Assembly (NCBI RefSeq): GCF_030695065.1
Contig: NZ_JAUYTR010000005.1
Coordinates: forward strand, 186,001 to 250,000
From: Sediminibacterium sp.
GTDB lineage: Bacteria; Bacteroidota; Bacteroidia; Chitinophagales; Chitinophagaceae
Reading direction: 5' to 3'
DNA: 64,000 nt
Both the position numbers and the translations under genes were made by a program. The notes under the pieces were generated by a model, which did no database searches, was not told the DNA's origin, and saw only the letters and a list, made by a program, of their open reading frames with translations. Positions within the stretch are counted from its first letter, which is position 1, and every line of letters begins with the position of its first letter. Shown here piece by piece: positions 8,925 through 17,093 of the stretch.

Positions 8925-9317
8925 TTAATGATTCTTGGGTGCAATAATGGTTTCATTACCTAGGCCCCTTACTTCTAAAATACTATCAACAATATATTTT
9001 TCTACTCCACGCCAAGGCAATGCACCTAAGTAGCGTTTATAATGCACGTTAATTTCTCTGCCCGAGTTTTGATTTAAAACAGTTGCTACCTTTTCATCTT
9101 CTACACTAAATTCAAATTCAATACTCTGTACATTGGCTTTAAAACCACTCTGAATTAAATTGCCCTCATAGGTTTTAAATACAAATCCTTTTTGTTGGAA
9201 GGTATTCAGTATTCCTGCTTTGGTACCTTCGGAATACACAAAATAAAAACGCCAATAAATAAATGCGGCTAGCAACAAAATGATAATGGTGGCAGCACTC
9301 CAAGCAAATTTTTTCAT
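8925..9317 (-). CDS. small membrane-anchored protein of unknown function
   Basis: This 130-residue protein starts MKKFAWSAATIIILLLAAFIYW, a single N-terminal membrane anchor, followed by a soluble domain (FVYSEGTKAGILNTFQQKG onwards). Proteins of this look occur widely in Bacteroidota, sometimes mislabelled 6-phosphogluconate dehydrogenase; I cannot assign a function. A longer start (MLINTDYNMT...) would overlap the upstream peptidase stop codon heavily; the ATG at 9317, 7 nt beyond that stop, is preferred. It follows the M28 peptidase on the same strand, so the two probably share a transcript. Confidence 0.7.
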   Translation of the reverse strand: MKKFAWSAATIIILLLAAFIYWRFYFVYSEGTKAGILNTFQQKGFVFKTYEGNLIQSGFKANVQSIEFEFSVEDEKVATVLNQNSGREINVHYKRYLGALPWRGVEKYIVDSILEVRGLGNETIIAPKNH

Positions 9318-9324
9318 TGTCATA

Positions 9325-10695
9325 TTATAATCCGTATTGATCAACAAGGTAGATTAATGCAGCCATATTCACTGCTCCTAAATTCAACTCTCTTTTATTC
9401 ACGTTTTCAAACACATCAGAACGAGCATGGTGAATATCAAAATAGCGTTGGCTATCGGGCATTAAACCAGCAATAGGTGTTCCAAAAGTTTTATTGAGCG
9501 GGCCAATATCAGCGCCACCGCCACCTGCTTGTAAAAAGTCGGTACCATAAGGTTTCAATAGAGGCAACCAAGTTTGTATTTTGCTTAATTGTATTGCAGA
9601 AACAGTAAAGCCGAAACCTCTTGGCGTAAATCCACCCGCATCAGATTCCAAAGCAAATACGTGCTTCTCGTTATTTTTCTTTGCTTCTTCTGCATATTTA
9701 TTTCCACCACGCATTCCATTTTCTTCGTTTGCAAACAATACAAAACGTAGCGTACGCTTGGGTTTATATCCTAATGTTTTTAAAGCACGCATAATTTCGA
9801 TGGTTTGTACAATACCCGCACCATCATCGTGTGCGCCTTCGTTCACATCCCAACTATCTAAATGACCTCCCACCGTAATATATTCATTGGGAAAATCAGT
9901 ACCCGTTAATTCAGCCACAACAGAATGACCTACTACATCAGGACCAAAAGAACCATTGGTAGTCATCGAAACTTTGATTGCACTATTTCTAGTGGTAGAC
10001 CAAATAAAATCGGCGTCTTCGTTACCTAAAGCAATGGCAGGAATTTTAGGATATGCTTCATCATAACCAGTGGTTCCTGTATGTGGGTTATTATCGGTTG
10101 CTTCGGTTAAAGAACGAATCATTACGCCTACCGCACCATATTTTGCAGCACGGCTAGGACCAGATCTTCTGTACTGACCCGCTTCCCCATAAGATTTAAA
10201 CGTTTGGATATTGGTAGGATTGAATTTGTTATTGAAGTATACAATCTTTCCTTTTAACTGGTCTTTCTTGGCTTCCATTTCGTCAAAGTCTTGTACGGCA
10301 ACCACTTCAGCCACCAATGGTTTACCACCAGTTCCCAATGAATTACCCAAGGCCAATACATCTAAAGTTCGGTTGGTTTTTTTCCCGTTCTGCAACACAA
10401 CAGCTGCTAGGTCTTTGCCCCCTCTTTTCCAGTTAGGCATCATGCACTCTTGTAGAAACACTTTATCTGCACCCAATTTTTTAAGGGATGCTTCACCCCA
10501 AGTAACAGCTTTATTGTATTGTTCAGAGCCAGCTAATCTGCCGCCTATCCCCTTTGTTAATTCTCGCAACAAGTCGTGGGCTTTGCCATTGCGCATAATT
10601 TCATCACTTATTTTCTTGATGTAAACCGAGTCCGCATTGTTTTGAGCGGAAGCCAACATTGGAATAAATGCGGCTAGAATAAATAATTGCTTCAT
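9325..10695 (-). CDS. M28-family zinc peptidase, exported
   Basis: This 456-residue protein has a signal peptide (MKQLFILAAFIPMLASAQ), a protease-associated-like insert, and a C-terminal M28 catalytic domain. The co-catalytic zinc motifs are all visible: GGHLDSWD (H278), EGAHDDGAG (bridging Asp about D290), ANEENGMRGG (catalytic Glu pair), ALESDAGGF and YFDIHHARSD. It is probably a periplasmic or outer-membrane aminopeptidase/carboxypeptidase for peptide degradation. It is divergent from bshA, and a TAACTTTA element lies just before its start. Confidence 0.92.
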   Translation of the reverse strand: MKQLFILAAFIPMLASAQNNADSVYIKKISDEIMRNGKAHDLLRELTKGIGGRLAGSEQYNKAVTWGEASLKKLGADKVFLQECMMPNWKRGGKDLAAVVLQNGKKTNRTLDVLALGNSLGTGGKPLVAEVVAVQDFDEMEAKKDQLKGKIVYFNNKFNPTNIQTFKSYGEAGQYRRSGPSRAAKYGAVGVMIRSLTEATDNNPHTGTTGYDEAYPKIPAIALGNEDADFIWSTTRNSAIKVSMTTNGSFGPDVVGHSVVAELTGTDFPNEYITVGGHLDSWDVNEGAHDDGAGIVQTIEIMRALKTLGYKPKRTLRFVLFANEENGMRGGNKYAEEAKKNNEKHVFALESDAGGFTPRGFGFTVSAIQLSKIQTWLPLLKPYGTDFLQAGGGGADIGPLNKTFGTPIAGLMPDSQRYFDIHHARSDVFENVNKRELNLGAVNMAALIYLVDQYGL

Positions 10696-10699
10696 AGGC

Positions 10700-10707
10700 T
10701 AAAGTTA
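10700..10707 (-). promoter_or_regulatory. -7 promoter element for the M28 peptidase gene
   Basis: On the - strand TAACTTTA (TAnnTTTG with the last base different) ends only 4 nt from the ATG at 10695. This would give a nearly leaderless transcript. No clear -33 TTG is visible. Confidence 0.4.
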
Positions 10708-10794
10708 ACGATTTGATTGATTTGTTATGCTTTGATGAACGGAACGAACAAAAGCAAAAAAAAGCCGTTCTTTACAGTGAATAATCAAGCTACT

Positions 10795-11928
10795 ATGCGA
10801 ATAGGTATTGTGTGTTATCCCACTTTTGGTGGATCAGGTGTTTTGGCCACTGAATTAGGTAAAGCATTGGCCGATGAAGGCCATCAGGTTCATTTTATTA
10901 CTTATCAGCAACCAGTAAGACTGAATGTATTTAATACCAATATATTCTACCATGAAGTAAGGGTACCCACTTATCCTTTATTTGATTACCCCCCTTATGA
11001 AGTAGCATTGGCCAGTACCATGGTAGATGTAATCATGAATTACGATTTAGATTTATTGCATGTACACTATGCCATTCCACATGCATCTGCTGCGTATATG
11101 GCTCGTCAAATTGTACAGAAAAAAACAGGCAGACATGTTCCTTTTATTACCACTTTACACGGTACCGATATAACACTGGTTGGAAAAGACAAAACCTACG
11201 AACCGGTAGTTACATTCTCCATCAATGAAAGTGATGCCATTACTGCCGTATCCAAAAACTTAAGAGACGAAACCTATCATTCTTTTTCAATAGAAAAAGA
11301 AATTGAAGTGATTTACAACTTTGTAGACGTAAGCCGATTCAATAAAAAACCCATTGATGCTTTCAGAAAAGTAATTGCACCCAACGGTGAAAAAATTTTA
11401 ATGCACGCCAGTAATTTTAGAAAAGTAAAAAGAGTAACAGACGTTATAACCGTGTTTGCTGCAGTGCAAAAAGTAGTGCCTTCTAAATTACTGATGGTAG
11501 GTGATGGCCCAGAAAGACCTGCATGCGAAGAATTGGCAAGAGAATTAGGGGTAGAACACGATGTTCGCTTTTTAGGAAAGCAGGAACAAATAGAAGATAT
11601 ATTGGCAGTGAGTGATGTGTTCTTACTCCCTTCAGAATACGAAAGTTTTGGATTAGCCGCTTTGGAAGCCATGGCAGCCAGAACAGTGGTAATCAGCACC
11701 AACGCAGGTGGACTAGGTGAAATTAATATTCAAGAAAAAACAGGTTTTATGGCCGATGTAGGTGACACCGCAGCCATGAGCGGTTTTGCTATTGAACTAT
11801 TAAAAGACGAACCTAGATTGACTCAAATGAAAGAAGCGGCATACGAGCAAGCATCATTGTTTGATATCAAAAATATCATTCCTATTTACGAAAAACTATA
11901 CGGCCGTTTTTGTAGGATGAGTTTGTAA
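10795..11928 (+). CDS. bshA: N-acetyl-alpha-D-glucosaminyl L-malate synthase (bacillithiol synthesis)
   Basis: BshA is a GT4 glycosyltransferase that joins GlcNAc from UDP-GlcNAc to L-malate, the first step of bacillithiol synthesis. The 377-residue product begins MRIGIVCYPTFGGSGVLATE, the characteristic BshA N-terminus. It has HVHYAIPHASAAYMA, TTLHGTDITLVG and the GT4 donor-site segment LPSEYESFGLAALEAMA. An upstream ATG at 10717 would add 26 polar residues not found in the family, so 10795 is preferred. The genes bshB and bshC are not in the window. Bacillithiol as the main low-molecular-weight thiol fits many Bacteroidota. Confidence 0.93.
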   Translation: MRIGIVCYPTFGGSGVLATELGKALADEGHQVHFITYQQPVRLNVFNTNIFYHEVRVPTYPLFDYPPYEVALASTMVDVIMNYDLDLLHVHYAIPHASAAYMARQIVQKKTGRHVPFITTLHGTDITLVGKDKTYEPVVTFSINESDAITAVSKNLRDETYHSFSIEKEIEVIYNFVDVSRFNKKPIDAFRKVIAPNGEKILMHASNFRKVKRVTDVITVFAAVQKVVPSKLLMVGDGPERPACEELARELGVEHDVRFLGKQEQIEDILAVSDVFLLPSEYESFGLAALEAMAARTVVISTNAGGLGEINIQEKTGFMADVGDTAAMSGFAIELLKDEPRLTQMKEAAYEQASLFDIKNIIPIYEKLYGRFCRMSL

Positions 11929-11935
11929 ATTATTT

Positions 11936-12913
11936 TTACAAGAGAAAATTAAAGAGGTACCCTGAAATAATAATACATAAGACTACTACTGCAAAGAATA
12001 TGACCAACATTTTAGTTGTCATGATTTTCTTAAGCAGCATTGCTTCAGGTATTGATAAAGCAACCACAGACATAGAAAAAGCAATAACCGTCCCAAGTGG
12101 TATTCCCTTTTCTACCAATACTTGCATAATGGGTAAAATACCCGCGGTATTACTATAAAGTGGCACCCCTACTAACACAGCAGTTGGAACCGCTAGTAGA
12201 TTATCCTTACTAATATAATTTTCAAAGAAACCTGTTGGAATATAGCCATGCAATAATCCACCAATGGCAATACCAACTACTATATAAATGGAAACACCTT
12301 TAACAATATCCATCGACTCTCTAAAAATAAAAGGCAGTCGCTTAAAAAAAGAAGTAGAATGGTTTTCTTCAGTAGTAATAACTGGTTGTTTATTTTTTAG
12401 CAGTTGTTGTACCCATTCGGTAAGCAATGATTCCAAATGAAGCCTCCCCAAAATAAATCCAGCAATCATAGAAATAACGATTCCACTTACGACATAAATT
12501 AAAGTGGTTTTTAATCCGAACATTCCAAAGAATATTGCAACTGTTACTGCATCCACCAACGGCGAAGAAATTAAAAAAGCAAAAGTGACACCCAATGGAA
12601 TGCCCCCCTTAACAAAACCAATGAATAATGGAACAGAAGAACAAGAACAAAAAGGAGTAATGGTGCCAAAAAAAGAGGCTATGAAATAATCTAAGCCATA
12701 CCACTTTCTTGTAGTTAAAAATGCTTTGACTTTTTCAATTGGGAAGTAGGAATTAATCAATCCCATTAAAATAGAAATACCAAATAAGAGTATAAAAATC
12801 TTGATGGTATCAAAGACGAAGAAATTAAGCGCATCTCCAATTTTACTATGCTCAGCAATCCCGAATACGGTATAAATTAACCAATCAGCAAATTGCTGTG
12901 TCCAGGTAAACAT
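11936..12913 (-). CDS. permease of the DUF318/ArsP_1 family
   Basis: This 325-residue polytopic membrane protein has two homologous halves and the family motif TPFCSCSSVPLFIGFV around residue 85, with the matching second-half signature GVPLYSNTAGILPIM. Known relatives include ArsP, an exporter of organoarsenicals, and SO_0444-type permeases implicated in metal export; the substrate cannot be told from sequence. The two close cysteines CSC may bind a thiophilic ion. It follows, by 11 bp, a small thioredoxin-like protein, a pairing often seen for this family, and the two likely form one operon. No ArsR-type regulator is adjacent. Confidence 0.87.
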   Translation of the reverse strand: MFTWTQQFADWLIYTVFGIAEHSKIGDALNFFVFDTIKIFILLFGISILMGLINSYFPIEKVKAFLTTRKWYGLDYFIASFFGTITPFCSCSSVPLFIGFVKGGIPLGVTFAFLISSPLVDAVTVAIFFGMFGLKTTLIYVVSGIVISMIAGFILGRLHLESLLTEWVQQLLKNKQPVITTEENHSTSFFKRLPFIFRESMDIVKGVSIYIVVGIAIGGLLHGYIPTGFFENYISKDNLLAVPTAVLVGVPLYSNTAGILPIMQVLVEKGIPLGTVIAFSMSVVALSIPEAMLLKKIMTTKMLVIFFAVVVLCIIISGYLFNFLL

Positions 12914-12924
12914 GGCTTATGGGA

Positions 12925-13155
12925 TTATTGTAAAAAGGATTTTATTTCTTTTACCTCTGCAACCCTACCTTTTACAACGGCAATATTATTAATCAAAAGA
13001 ACAGGAGTGGTTAATACATTGTATTGCATCATTTCTTCGAGATCTTCAATTTTTGTAATAGTAGCTTCAACTCCTGTTTCCTTCAACGCTTCTAACACAT
13101 TATTATATGTAGTCTTGCATTTGGCACAACCAGCTCCAAGAATTTTTATGTCCAT
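12925..13155 (-). CDS. thioredoxin-like redox-active disulfide protein
   Basis: This 76-residue protein (MDIKILGAGCAKCKTTYNN) has a glutaredoxin/thioredoxin fold pattern with the redox pair C10-A-K-C13 and the cis-proline segment TTPVLLIN. It matches the redox-active disulfide protein 2 family. Starting further upstream at 13248 would add 31 residues not seen in the family and would run through a good promoter element at 13166-13173, so ATG 13155 is chosen. It probably works with the permease that follows 11 bp later, for example in reducing or handing over a thiol-binding substrate. Confidence 0.87.
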   Translation of the reverse strand: MDIKILGAGCAKCKTTYNNVLEALKETGVEATITKIEDLEEMMQYNVLTTPVLLINNIAVVKGRVAEVKEIKSFLQ

Positions 13156-13165
13156 GATTTTTTTA

Positions 13166-13173
13166 CAAAAATA
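13166..13173 (-). promoter_or_regulatory. -7 promoter element for the thioredoxin/permease operon
   Basis: TATTTTTG on the - strand is an exact TAnnTTTG match, 10 nt upstream of the ATG at 13155. It supports the short start and implies a very short mRNA leader. Confidence 0.5.
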
Positions 13174-13202
13174 TGCATAATTCATGGGTATTGCAGAATT
13201 GA

Positions 13203-13210
13203 TACATTTG
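13203..13210 (+). promoter_or_regulatory. -7 promoter element for the SulP gene
   Basis: TACATTTG matches TAnnTTTG exactly and lies 20 nt before the ATG at 13231. Together with the opposite-strand element at 13166-13173 it makes this 75-bp gap a divergent promoter region. Confidence 0.45.
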
Positions 13211-13230
13211 CAGCATACTAAGCGAAATAA

Positions 13231-14763
13231 ATGAAAAGCTATATACAATTATTCAACTTTAAGCAATCCGTTGATTATAAAACAGAAGTACTTTCAGGAC
13301 TTACCGTAGCCCTAGCATTGGTTCCAGAAGCGGTTGCCTTTGCCCTGATAGCTGGCTTGTCGCCCTTGACAGGTTTATACGCAGCATTTATGATGGGATT
13401 AGTAACTGCTGTTTTAGGGGGCCGCCCAGGCATGATTTCAGGTGCTACTGGTGCTGTTGCTGTAGTTATAGTAACACTGGTAAAATCACATGGGGTAGAG
13501 TATATTTTTGCTACAGTTATTTTGGCTGGTTTAATTCAACTATTGGCAGGATTTTTACGATTAGGGAAATTAATCAGACTAGTGCCCCACCCTGTTATTT
13601 TTGGTTTTGTAAATGGACTAGCCATAATTATTTTTATGTCTCAACTCGCCCAATTTAAAGACGATACAGGTAATTGGCTTACAGGAAATAGCTTATACTA
13701 TTTTTCGGGGATGGTACTTCTAACAATGCTTATCATTTTTGGATTACCAAAACTAACTAAAGCAATACCAGCTTCACTAACAGCAATTTTGGCGATATTT
13801 GGATTGGTTACCATCTTACAAATTGACACAAAAACAGTAGGCGATATCGCTTCCATCAAAGGAGAATTTCCTCCATTTCATATTCCATCCATTCCACTAA
13901 GCTGGGAAACCCTTAGTATTATTTTTCCTTATGCAGCTATTGTTGCTGGCGTTGGACTAATTGAAAGTTTATTAACCCTAAATATTGTAGATGAAATTAC
14001 CGAAACCAGGGGAAGAGGAAACAAAGAAGCGGTTGCACAAGGAGTTGCCAATATTTTGTCGGGCTTTTTTTCTGGAATGGGTGGATGTGCCATGATTGGC
14101 CAAAGCTTAATTAATGTATCAAATGGAGCAAGAGCCCGCTTATCAGGCATTGTTGCTGCAGTAATGTTATTGGTCTTTGTAATGTTTGGATCTGCTTTAA
14201 TTGAAAAAGTTCCTATGGCTGCGCTCACAGGATTAATGATCATGGTATCAATAGGAACTTTTGAGTGGGCAAGTTTAAAAACTTTCACCAAAATGCCTAA
14301 GTCTGATGTATTTGTAATGGTTATGGTAACACTAGTAACTGTTTTCTTACACAATTTGGCTCTAGCTGTTATTGTTGGAGTAATCATTGCGGCATTGGTA
14401 TTTGCATGGGACAACGCAAAAAGAATTCGGGCAAGAAAGTTTACAGACGAACACGGAATTAAACATTATGAAATTTTTGGACCATTATTTTTTGGATCTG
14501 TTACCGCTTTTAATGAGAAGTTTGATATAATGAACGATCCAACTGAAGTAATCATCGACTTTGCTGAAAGCCGAGTGGTAGACATGTCTGCAATTGAAGC
14601 CCTCAATAAAATTACCGAACGTTATAGAAAAGCGGGAAAAAAAATACACCTGAAACACCTTAGTGCAGATTGTAAGAAACTACTGAACAATGCAGATGAT
14701 TTAATTGACGTAAATGTTTGGGAAGACCCAACTTACAAAGTAGCAATTGATTTTACGCAATAG
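13231..14763 (+). CDS. SulP-family inorganic anion transporter
   Basis: The 510-residue protein has the SLC26/SulP layout: a 10-14 helix membrane domain (about residues 15-400), with conserved VALALVPEAVAFALIAGL in the first helices and GLIESLLTLNIVDEIT in the middle. A short cytoplasmic STAS domain follows (about 410-505; VIIDFAESRVVDMSAIEAL). Substrates of the family include sulfate, bicarbonate and other anions; this short-STAS type is often annotated as sulfate permease, but bicarbonate is equally possible. It is transcribed divergently from the thioredoxin/permease pair, and a terminator lies about 160 bp downstream. Confidence 0.92.
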   Translation: MKSYIQLFNFKQSVDYKTEVLSGLTVALALVPEAVAFALIAGLSPLTGLYAAFMMGLVTAVLGGRPGMISGATGAVAVVIVTLVKSHGVEYIFATVILAGLIQLLAGFLRLGKLIRLVPHPVIFGFVNGLAIIIFMSQLAQFKDDTGNWLTGNSLYYFSGMVLLTMLIIFGLPKLTKAIPASLTAILAIFGLVTILQIDTKTVGDIASIKGEFPPFHIPSIPLSWETLSIIFPYAAIVAGVGLIESLLTLNIVDEITETRGRGNKEAVAQGVANILSGFFSGMGGCAMIGQSLINVSNGARARLSGIVAAVMLLVFVMFGSALIEKVPMAALTGLMIMVSIGTFEWASLKTFTKMPKSDVFVMVMVTLVTVFLHNLALAVIVGVIIAALVFAWDNAKRIRARKFTDEHGIKHYEIFGPLFFGSVTAFNEKFDIMNDPTEVIIDFAESRVVDMSAIEALNKITERYRKAGKKIHLKHLSADCKKLLNNADDLIDVNVWEDPTYKVAIDFTQ

Positions 14764-14911
14764 TATTTAATTGTGTAATAGCTTCAATACTCAACAATAT
14801 CTTATCACATAACAAGTTCAATTCCTCTTCTGTAATAATTAATGGTTGTGCAAGCGAGATTTTAATTAGGCTGAGTCTATGAGAAAATATAGCCGTTGAA
14901 ATACAACTATC
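14753..14911 (-). pseudogene. remnant of a class III aminotransferase 3' end
   Basis: Read on the - strand, this piece encodes an open frame containing QPLIITEEELNLLCDKILLS, which matches the C-terminus of the intact aminotransferase at 17094-18275 (PPLIITEEELNLLCDIVLRS). A 24-nt stretch is identical between 14822-14845 and 17139-17162. Upstream of about 14880 the similarity stops, and a stop codon closes the frame near 14912. No start or catalytic part is present. The remnant's stop overlaps the last 11 bases of the SulP gene. It is best explained as a leftover 3' end of an older aminotransferase copy at the left border of the 15-17 kb islet. Confidence 0.78.
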
Positions 14912-14925
14912 TTAGATATATTTAG

Positions 14926-14950
14926 ATACCGTGTTTTCACGGTATTTTTT
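14926..14950 (+). terminator. rho-independent terminator
   Basis: ATACCGTG (14926-14933), a TTTT loop and CACGGTAT (14938-14945) form a perfect 8-bp stem with a T-run to 14950. It faces + strand transcription coming from the SulP gene and separates it from the lipoprotein islet. Confidence 0.8.
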
Positions 14951-14980
14951 ATAGTAGTAATTCTCTATTGAAATAAAGAC

Positions 14981-15011
14981 TAGTATTGGTGAATACTATT
15001 CAAACACCAAT
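14981..15011 (+). promoter_or_regulatory. two mutually exclusive hairpins before the lipoprotein gene
   Basis: Hairpin A is TAGTATT (14981-14987), GGTG loop, AATACTA (14992-14998). Hairpin B is ATTGGTG (14985-14991), 13-nt spacer, CACCAAT (15005-15011). Both use bases 14985-14991, so only one can form at a time. Hairpin B ends 5 nt before the ATG at 15017. This arrangement resembles an attenuator or translational switch, though AT-rich DNA can produce such symmetry by chance. Confidence 0.4.
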
Positions 15012-15016
15012 CATTT

Positions 15017-16466
15017 ATGCGTTTATTTAAATTCCTCTCCCCCTCATATTTTCTGAGTTTAGTATTCCTTTTAATTACTAGTTTGTTTTTTACTGGTTGT
15101 AAAAAAACGGTTGATGTTGTAAAAGAAAAATTGCCAGAAAACATTTCAAAACAAGAATTACTAATTTGGATTAACAATTATCAAAAGTTAATGCCAGGTG
15201 GCCCTAAACCAATCCTAGATCAAACCCTAAAAACTTACTATAAAGGACAGATGATTCTAAAAATGCCATTAAGTAGTGGTGGTGGGAATCTTTATTTTAC
15301 TAAAACTGATCATTTAGAAGTTATTTATCCGAATAGTTTCAGCAGATGATCAAATTAATACGCCGTTCAATGGGTATTATGAATTTATTGATATGAAGAC
15401 CTATGGTTATAAAAAATTTAACTTCAAAAATGGAATTAAAACAAATTCCATGTCAAATATTAAATTAAAAAACCAAGAACTAATTCAAAGTAACTCCTTA
15501 ATAAAAAGCAGTTCTTGGTTGGGTGAATTGTTATATTGCATTTCTAGATATATTATTGCGGTTCCAAGAAGTGCAGAATTAGGGGGAGGTTGTTGGGTAT
15601 TTAGTCCTGGAGGCAGTATTGGCAATCCTGCACTTAACCCTGACCAAGTCGAAGTCCCACCAATCGGAGACAGTGGTGGTAGTGAGATTGGCGGTATTGA
15701 TTGGTTCAATTGGTTTCTATATCTAAATTACCCACATAGTTCCCCTTCTCCACCCGATGGAAGTGTTAATGTTGGGTATTGGAGCCCTTTTTCAGGAGAC
15801 AATGGAAATACTGGATTTTATCCTTCTGATCAGCTTGAAGAGCATCAAATACAAACAATTTTTGAGAATCTACCACCAAATATCATATGGGAATTTGAAG
15901 GTGATGATGGGAGTACATTTGTCTATAATAACCCCAATACTGAAGCACCATTAGATTTCCACCCAATGGATTTAAGTTATATCAAATATCCAAAGTTTGT
16001 TAATTTGGTAAAAAATTTAAGATCGTTTGTAAAAAATAATGTAAGGGTTTTAAATGCATTACAAAAGTGGTCAGGTTTTAACAAGCAAGAAATTTTAGAT
16101 AGATTAATTTTTAGACTTGGTAGTGGTCCAGAGATATTAGTGTCAGACGCAGTTGGTCCAAACTATGGAAAGTATAATCATCAAAACGCTCAAGGTATTC
16201 TTCTTATAGACCCAATAACAGTAAATAATTTCCAACAAGCACAAAACAATAGCAAAGAAGAAGATGCTTTAGCATTCATGTTGTCAATTATAATTTTACA
16301 TGAGTTTACACATTTTGGAGTTAATACAATGGGGTTATCAAATACTGGTAGATTTAAATTTTTTGAAACAGGAAGAGAATTTGAAAGAATGTTATTTGAC
16401 GTTGTCATAGTAGATGGTCCAAATGGTAATTTGAACCAAAAATATATTGAGTTTATAAAAAAATAA
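15017..16466 (+). pseudogene. frameshifted lipoprotein with C-terminal HEFTH zinc-protease-like domain
   Basis: Two consecutive frames belong to one gene. The first (15017-15349) has a lipoprotein signal peptide ending LFFTGC (C28) and a domain running to YPNSFSR. One extra base near 15338-15344 breaks the frame. In the next frame the text continues ADDQINTPFNGYYEFIDMKT without a stop and joins the second part (ATG at 15393). Restored length is about 483 residues. A Gly/Pro/Ser-rich middle (about residues 190-260) precedes a C-terminal domain with ILHEFTHFG (codons 16299-16313), an HExxH zinc motif, and a possible third ligand in ETGREFERM. Function is unknown. The modular layout (lipid anchor, linker, metalloprotease-like end) resembles surface toxins or processing enzymes. 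A sequencing error, true decay or programmed shift are all possible. Base composition is more AT-rich than its neighbours. Confidence 0.75.
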
Positions 16467-16472
16467 CAATTG

Positions 16473-17090
16473 ATGTATATCCCACGCTCTATATTATACC
16501 TTTTGATTTTGAGTTTACTTTATTCTTGCAAAACGAAATCCAAGGAAGATTTATTAGTAGACAATAGTGCTAATATTGAAAATAAAGTAATCAATGATAT
16601 TTTTCTAATGTCTCTTGATACACCGTATTATCCGTATGATGATTTTCTATTGCATGATATTAATACTTTGAAACTAAAAAAAGAAAGTAATTTAATTGCT
16701 GTTTCAAATCAATTAAAACCAATAAAATATAATGATTTTAAATTAACACTTTCGAGTAAAGATTTTGATCAACCCAATCTGCCAAAGGAACAAGATATAT
16801 ATAGTTTTATCAAAACAGACACAGCAACTCATGAACTAGATATCGACAGTTTAACCAATATTGGAAGGTTTAAGATTGTTATGAATTATGACTTCAATCA
16901 AAAAGTAAATACTGGAGTTTTAGGTTCCATTCAATTTTCAAGAATTGCATTTAATCAAACATTCCAAAAAGCTTATTTAGTTGTAACTACAAAAGACAAA
17001 GTGAAATCTAGTGTAGAGAGATGGATTTTAGTAGAGTTGATTAATGGAAAATGGCGAATCAAAAAAACAATCATTATTTCAGTTTCTTAA
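16473..17090 (+). CDS. hypothetical lipoprotein downstream of the HEFTH protein
   Basis: This 205-residue protein starts MYIPRSILYLLILSLLYSCK, with a lipobox (LLYS-C), so it is probably anchored to a membrane on the periplasmic side. The mature part is polar, with a C-terminal beta-rich segment (VERWILVELINGKWRIKKT) resembling a small fold found in many Bacteroidota lipoproteins. I do not recognise the family. It begins 6 bp after the HEFTH gene, so the two are co-transcribed. As a small lipoprotein directly after a putative lipoprotein protease it could be an inhibitor or immunity protein; this is inference from position only. A TTG at 16470 would add one residue. Confidence 0.7.
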   Translation: MYIPRSILYLLILSLLYSCKTKSKEDLLVDNSANIENKVINDIFLMSLDTPYYPYDDFLLHDINTLKLKKESNLIAVSNQLKPIKYNDFKLTLSSKDFDQPNLPKEQDIYSFIKTDTATHELDIDSLTNIGRFKIVMNYDFNQKVNTGVLGSIQFSRIAFNQTFQKAYLVVTTKDKVKSSVERWILVELINGKWRIKKTIIISVS

Positions 17091-17093
17091 TCA

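Noticed and set aside
10741..10782. GAACGG...CCGTTC hairpin before bshA
   Set aside because: The stem is only 6 bp with a loop of more than 20 nt, so it is not a credible structure.
10717..10794. Longer start for bshA
   Set aside because: The extra 26 residues are polar and unlike the BshA family, whose start MRIGIVCYPT is at 10795.
13156..13248. Longer start for the thioredoxin-like gene
   Set aside because: It would run through an exact -7 promoter element, and the added Cys-rich residues are not part of the family fold.
14764..17093. Insertion sequence or transposon carrying the lipoprotein islet
   Set aside because: No transposase, terminal inverted repeats or target-site duplication were found; the flanking similarity is a gene remnant, not an IS end.
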